From Bacillota bacterium (GTDB lineage: Bacteria; Bacillota; Clostridia; Lachnospirales; Lachnospiraceae), in contig JAEWPN010000129.1 in assembly GCA_023399455.1 (NCBI GenBank), positions 1 to 13,452 on the forward strand: a DNA stretch of 13,452 bases, written 5' to 3'. The position numbers and the translations under genes are program-made. The first letter of the stretch is position 1. Every line of letters begins with the position of its first letter. Positions 13,237 through 13,452 of this stretch are shown here, piece after piece. Under the pieces are notes generated by a model. It ran no database searches. It had not been told where the DNA came from and saw nothing but the letters and a program-made list of their open reading frames with translations.

Positions 13237-13300
13237 TGATCTTGCAGATAAAAAATGAAATATATAATTGTTGAGTTCGAAATAACATGATAAAATGAGC

Positions 13301-13388
13301 ATAGTAGTAGTTTTTTAATAGTGTTCATTGTTGGTTAGGGGTAACTTAACAATAAAACATATATTTAAAACCTGCTACTATTTTTTTA
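13301..13388 (+). ncRNA. Candidate small RNA divergent from the recombinase gene
   Basis: On the plus strand TTGTTG (13268-13273) and TAAAAT (13291-13296) are 17 nt apart. The predicted start, about 13302, falls at the first arm of a stem: 13301-13310 pairs with 13372-13381 over 10 bp (one G-U). Inside it ATTGTT (13327-13332) pairs with AACAAT (13348-13353), with GTTA/TAAC within. The closing arm is followed by a T-run (13381-13387), as in a terminator. No ORF is present. The unit of promoter, closed fold and U-tail is what a small RNA gene of about 85 nt would show; no known family was recognised. Confidence 0.35.
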
Positions 13389-13418
13389 TAGAAATGTAAA
13401 CTTAGTGGCACCACAATG

Positions 13419-13451
13419 TTGAACAGCCATCGCGCTAGCGATTTTGTTCAA
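13419..13451. repeat. Two-part hairpin at the right edge
   Basis: TTGAACA (13419-13425) pairs with TGTTCAA (13445-13451), and within it ATCGC (13429-13433) pairs with GCGAT (13438-13442) around GCTA, with a small internal loop (GCC/TT). There is no T-run. It contains the right copy of the possible terminal repeat and may be the terIS-side end structure of the IS91-type element. Confidence 0.5.
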
Positions 13452-13452
13452 T

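Larger units (their letters stand above)
10985..13452 (-). mobile_element. IS91-type element with tyrosine recombinase and Y2 transposase
   Basis: Two coupled minus-strand genes encode a tyrosine recombinase and an IS91-family HUH/Y2 transposase. A subset of IS91-family elements is known to carry such an upstream integrase-like gene. The gene DNA looks richer in GC than the surroundings, which suggests transfer. The limits are tentative: ATTGAACAA-TAG-TCGC (10985-11000) and, inverted, ATTGAACAA-AA-TCGC (13452-13438) agree at 14 of 16 aligned columns, and each contains GAAC, the tetranucleotide used as target by IS91. IS91 elements usually lack long terminal repeats and the right end coincides with the window edge, so the true end may lie outside. 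Confidence 0.55.

Noticed and set aside
13231..13272. Plus-strand mini-ORF after AGGAGGTGAT (TTG start, 10 codons)
   Set aside because: The SD-like sequence is better explained as the strand opposite the anti-SD arm of the recombinase leader. The peptide is too short and ends at once.
10602..13452. A chromosomal integron with gene cassettes and attC sites
   Set aside because: The recombinase lacks the extra IntI-type insertion between the catalytic motifs and is coupled to an IS91 transposase. The genes are in both orientations, and the intergenic hairpins share no common attC-like core (no repeated GTTRRRY-type sites).
1..13452. CRISPR array, tRNA or rRNA genes
   Set aside because: I saw no regularly spaced direct repeats and no cloverleaf or rRNA-like segments on either strand.

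Overview
The window looks like an accessory stretch of an AT-rich Firmicutes chromosome, probably a Clostridia or Lachnospiraceae-type organism. The basis is the low-GC base and codon use, strong AGGAGG-type ribosome binding sites, a TTG start, and the protein families present. This is an inference; no rRNA or tRNA lies in the window to confirm it.

Layout. Positions 1-56 (minus) hold the first 18 codons of an ECF-type sigma factor gene that runs off the left edge. Next come a ZmaR-like GNAT acetyltransferase (238-1056, minus) and a MATE exporter (1344-2690, plus, TTG start). A two-gene operon of unrecognised small secreted and membrane proteins follows (2814-3477, minus), then a two-gene operon of histidine phosphatase and APH-type kinase (5188 down to 3543, minus). 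Then come a P-loop kinase with a long leader (5603-6268, plus), a second ZmaR-like GNAT (6450-7220, minus), a class I methyltransferase (7395-8054, minus), a Mef-like MFS exporter (8178-9374, minus) and an ANT(6)-type adenylyltransferase (9726-10601, minus). About 580 bp of structured non-coding DNA precedes an IS91-type element that encodes an HUH/Y2 transposase (11183-12328) and an overlapping upstream tyrosine recombinase (12321-13181).

How it fits together. Apart from the edge sigma factor, the unknown operon and the mobile element, almost every gene modifies or exports a small molecule (acetyl-, phospho-, adenylyl- and methyl-transfer, MATE and MFS export). Most have their own promoter and RBS. 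This looks like a resistance or detoxification island built from single-gene or two-gene units rather than one pathway.

The most interesting signals are in the RNA leaders. The MFS gene has a candidate translational attenuator: a short ORF ending in MLFVVEP, followed at once by a nested hairpin whose outermost arm pairs with the MFS Shine-Dalgarno sequence. The adenylyltransferase and the tyrosine recombinase also have leaders that can mask their SD. Two minus-strand genes share a 27-bp promoter block (25/27 identical). The mobile element has possible short inverted ends, an 82-bp near-perfect palindrome just outside one end with an extended -10 in front of it, and a possible small RNA gene inside the other end.
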